Below, one piece after another: positions 61,701 to 64,000 of a stretch of 64,000 nucleotides of DNA. The position numbers and the translations under genes are program-made. Where the stretch lies: assembly GCA_945910005.1 (NCBI GenBank), contig OX246741.1, positions 40,597,180-40,661,179 on the forward strand. Reading direction: 5' to 3'. The notes below the pieces were generated by a model. It made no database searches, had not been told where the DNA came from, and saw nothing but the letters and a program-made list of their open reading frames with translations. The stretch comes from Isoperla grammatica. Lineage: Eukaryota; Arthropoda; Insecta; Plecoptera; Perlodidae. The first letter of the stretch is position 1, and every line of letters begins with the position of its first letter.

Positions 61701-63889
61701 CTAAGCCAGCTGGACCACCTAACTTAGTTCTATCATGTCATAGGTTGGCGCGCACATGCGCAATGCCCCTCTCTCATGATGGACACTGATAAATGCCCGC
61801 CTAGCTCTCTAAGCCAGCTGGACCACCTAACTTAGTTCTATCATGTCATAGGTTGGCGCGCACATGCGCAATGCCCCTCTCTCATGATGGACACTGATAA
61901 ATGCCCGCCTGGCTCTCTAAGCCAGCTGGACCACCTAACTTAGTTCTATCATGTCATAGGTTGGCGCGCACATGCGCAATGCCCCTCTCTCATGATGGAC
62001 ACTGATAAATGCCCGCCTGGCTCTCTTAGCCAGCTGGACCACCTAACTTAGTTCTATCATGTCATAGGTTGGCGCGCACATGCGCAATGCCCCTCTCTCA
62101 TGATGGACACTGATAAATGCCCGCCTAGCTCTCTAAGCCAGCTGGACCACCTAACTTAGTTCTATCATGTCATAGGTTGGCGCACATGCGCAATGCCCCT
62201 CTCTCATGATGGACACTGATAAATGCCCGCCTGGCTCTCTAAGCCCGCTGGACCACCTAACTTAGTTCTATCATGTCATAGGTTGGCGCGCACATGCGCA
62301 ATGCCCCTCTCTCATGATGGACACTGATAAATGCCCGCCTGGCTCTCTATGCCCGCTGGACCACCTAACTTAGTTCTATCATGTCATAGGTTGGCGCGCA
62401 CATGCGCAATGCCCCTCTCTCATGATGGACACTGATAAATGCCCGCCTGGCTCTCTAAGCCAGCTGGACCACCTAACTTAGTTCTATCATGTCATAGGTT
62501 GGCGCGCACATGCGCAATGCCCCTCTCTCATGATGGACACTGATAAATGCCCGCCTGGCTCTCTAAGCCTGCTGGACCACCTAACTTAGTTCTATCATGT
62601 CATAGGTTGGCGCGCACATGCGCAATGCCCCTCTCTCATGATGGACACTGATAAATGCCCGCCTGGCTCTCTAAGCCTGCTGGACCACCTAACTTAGTTC
62701 TATCATGTCATAGGTTGGCCCGCACATGCGCAATGCCCCTCTCTCATGATGGACACTGATAAATGCCCGCCTGGCTCTCTAAGCCCGCTGGACCACCTAA
62801 CTTAGTTCTATCATGTCATAGGTTGGCGCGCACATGCGCAATGCCCCTCTCTCATGATGGACACTGATAAATGCCCGCCTGGCTCTCTAAGCCCGCTGGA
62901 CCACCTAACTTAGTTCTATCATGTCATAGGTTGGCGCGCACATGCGCAATGCCCCTCTCTCATGATGGACACTGATAAATGCCCGCCTGGCTCTCTTAGC
63001 CCGCTGGACCACCTAACTTAGTTCTATCATGTCATAGGTTGGCGCGCACATGCGCAATGCCCCTCTCTCATGATGGACACTGATAAATGCCCGCCTGGCT
63101 CTCTAAGCCCGCTGGACCACCTAACTTAGTTCTATCATGTCATAGGTTGGCGCGCACATGCGCAATGCCCCTCTCTCATGATGGACACTGATAAATGCCC
63201 GCCTGGCTCTCTTAGCCCGCTGGACCACCTAACTTAGTTCTATCATGTCATAGGTTGGCGCGCACATGCGCAATGCCCCTCTCTCATGATGGACACTGAT
63301 AAATGCCCGCCTGGCTCTCTAAGTCCGCTGGACCACCTAACTTAGTTCTATCATGTCATAGGTTGGCCCGCACATGCGCAATGCCCCTCTCTCATGATGG
63401 ACACTGATAAATGCCCGCCTGGCTCTCTAAGCCTGCTGGACCACCTAACTTAGTTCTATCATGTCATAGGTTGGCGCGCACATGCGCAATGCCCCTCTCT
63501 CATGATGGACACTGATAAATGCCCGCCTGGCTCTCTAAGCCCGCTGGACCACCTAACTTAGTTCTATCATGTCATAGGTTGGCCCGCACATGCGCAATGC
63601 CCCTCTCTCATGATGGACACTGATAAATGCCCGCCTGGCTCTCTAAGCCCGCTGGACCACCTAACTTAGTTCTATCATGTCATAGGTTGGCGCGCACATG
63701 CGCAATGCCCCTCTCTCATGATGGACACTGATAAATGCCCGCCTGGCTCTCTTAGCCCGCTGGACCACCTAACTTAGTTCTATCATTTCATACGAGACTC
63801 GAGTGAAACGCATCTATCACTCGCATAAGCTGCTTTCGTTAATGTTAGAAAAAACTCACTGCTATTAATATCAGTTGACTTTAGCTTAC

Positions 63890-63922
63890 CTATCTGTCCA
63901 GCAGAGGGCCTCGTCCCGATAC
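63890..63922 (-). CDS. Candidate 33-nt internal exon of an unidentified minus-strand gene
   Basis: On the minus strand a pyrimidine-rich acceptor, TTCTTTTGTTTTCAG, ends at 63923, and a branch-like TTAAC lies upstream of it. The donor AG then GTAAGC starts at 63889. The 33 nt between them is 11 codons, so inclusion or skipping keeps the frame. Two of three frames are open: one reads YRDEALCWTD between split codons, the other IGTRPSAGQI; the third ends in TAG. I do not recognise the protein. Both splice signals are close to the animal consensus, which is uncommon by chance at this spacing. The downstream intron would begin at 63889 and would have to contain all of array 4. Confidence 0.4.
   Translation of the reverse strand, partial: VSGRGPLLDR
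63898..63909 (+). promoter_or_regulatory. CTCF-like motif CCAGCAGAGGGC
   Basis: The 12 bases match the core of the CTCF consensus CCASYAGRKGGC at every position, about 105 bp beyond the end of array 4. It overlaps the candidate exon, so the similarity may be a by-product of coding sequence. Whether this organism's CTCF uses that consensus is unknown. Confidence 0.2.
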
Positions 63923-64000
63923 CTGAAAACAAAAGAATTAAAGCGTTAATTATCAATTCGAAATATAATCTGCGAGAAATTTATTTTATTTTTAAGCGGA

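Larger units (their letters stand above)
23037..63792. repeat. Tandem array 4, 108-bp unit, about 378 copies (40.8 kb)
   Basis: A single head-to-tail array with a 108-bp unit. Landmarks are GTCATAGGTTGGCGCGCACA, TGCGCAATGCCCCTCTCTCA, TGATGGACACTGATAAATGC, CCGCCTGGCTCTCTAAGCC and GCTGGACCACCTAACTTAGT. Recurrent variants are a 2-bp shorter GGCGCACATG form (106 bp), A, C or T in AAGCC[A/C/T]GCTGG, CTTAGCC for CTAAGCC, TGCCTGCC with TCAAAGCC, GATCAATG, and GGC[A/C]CGCAC. Two 98-bp units lack ten bases at GGCGCAATG. The first unit (TATATCACGTCA) and the last (TATCATTTCATAC) are the most degenerate, as expected when exchange homogenises the interior. Stops occur in every frame, so it is not coding. 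Higher-order duplications are listed separately. Confidence 0.98.
63793..64000. other. Right flank of array 4, probably intronic with one short exon
   Basis: Unique AT-rich DNA following the last degenerate unit. On the minus strand it shows acceptor and donor signals around a 33-nt segment (separate entry). The remaining bases look like intron. Confidence 0.45.

Noticed and set aside
1..63792. CRISPR array
   Set aside because: The repeats are contiguous with no unique spacers, and the DNA is eukaryotic.
23037..63792. Centromere call for array 4
   Set aside because: The higher-order structure is reminiscent, but 40.8 kb bounded by unique DNA and a possible exon is small, and no kinetochore-binding motif is recognised.

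Overview
The window is eukaryotic, most likely from an invertebrate animal; an insect is a guess and I cannot name the genus. The reasons are AT-rich single-copy DNA, a hAT-type DNA transposon with an 8-bp target-site duplication, GT-AG type splice signals, and no bacterial gene organisation. About 55 kb of the 64 kb (roughly 86 percent) is tandem repeat. There are four unrelated arrays: 86-bp units at 1-5074 (continuing off the left edge), 93-bp units at 6326-13829, 90-bp units at 19584-21205 and 108-bp units at 23037-63792. No complete, confidently identifiable host gene is visible.

Layout: array 1 (86 bp, about 59 copies); AT-rich spacer 5075-6325 with a purine tract; array 2 (93 bp, about 81 copies); a unique stretch 13830-19583 that holds a 1141-bp hAT element at 14085-15225, several short palindromes, G and C homopolymers and a GC-richer island near 15.6-16.3 kb; array 3 (90 bp, 18 nearly identical copies, one forward frame open throughout); an AT-rich spacer 21206-23036 with a C15 run and an ATC microsatellite; array 4 (108 bp, about 378 copies, 40.8 kb); and a 208-bp right flank with a strong candidate 33-nt exon on the minus strand.

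The best-supported biology is the hAT element. It has matching 8-bp duplications CAAACGTC, imperfect terminal inverted repeats and a short remnant of a transposase N-terminus. Array 4 has clear higher-order structure: about 5.9 kb (around 55 units) is duplicated in tandem, with a constant 5922-bp offset at several rare marker variants. A shorter third copy lies further left, and small trimer, tetramer, pentamer and hexamer duplications occur elsewhere.

If the minus-strand exon at 63890-63922 is real, array 4 starts about 98 bp downstream of it, so the array would lie inside an intron of at least 40 kb. The arrays, spacers and transposon show no sign of being a cooperating gene system; the signal is mostly one of repeat expansion and homogenisation. 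All calls come from reading the sequence; no alignment or database search was run.
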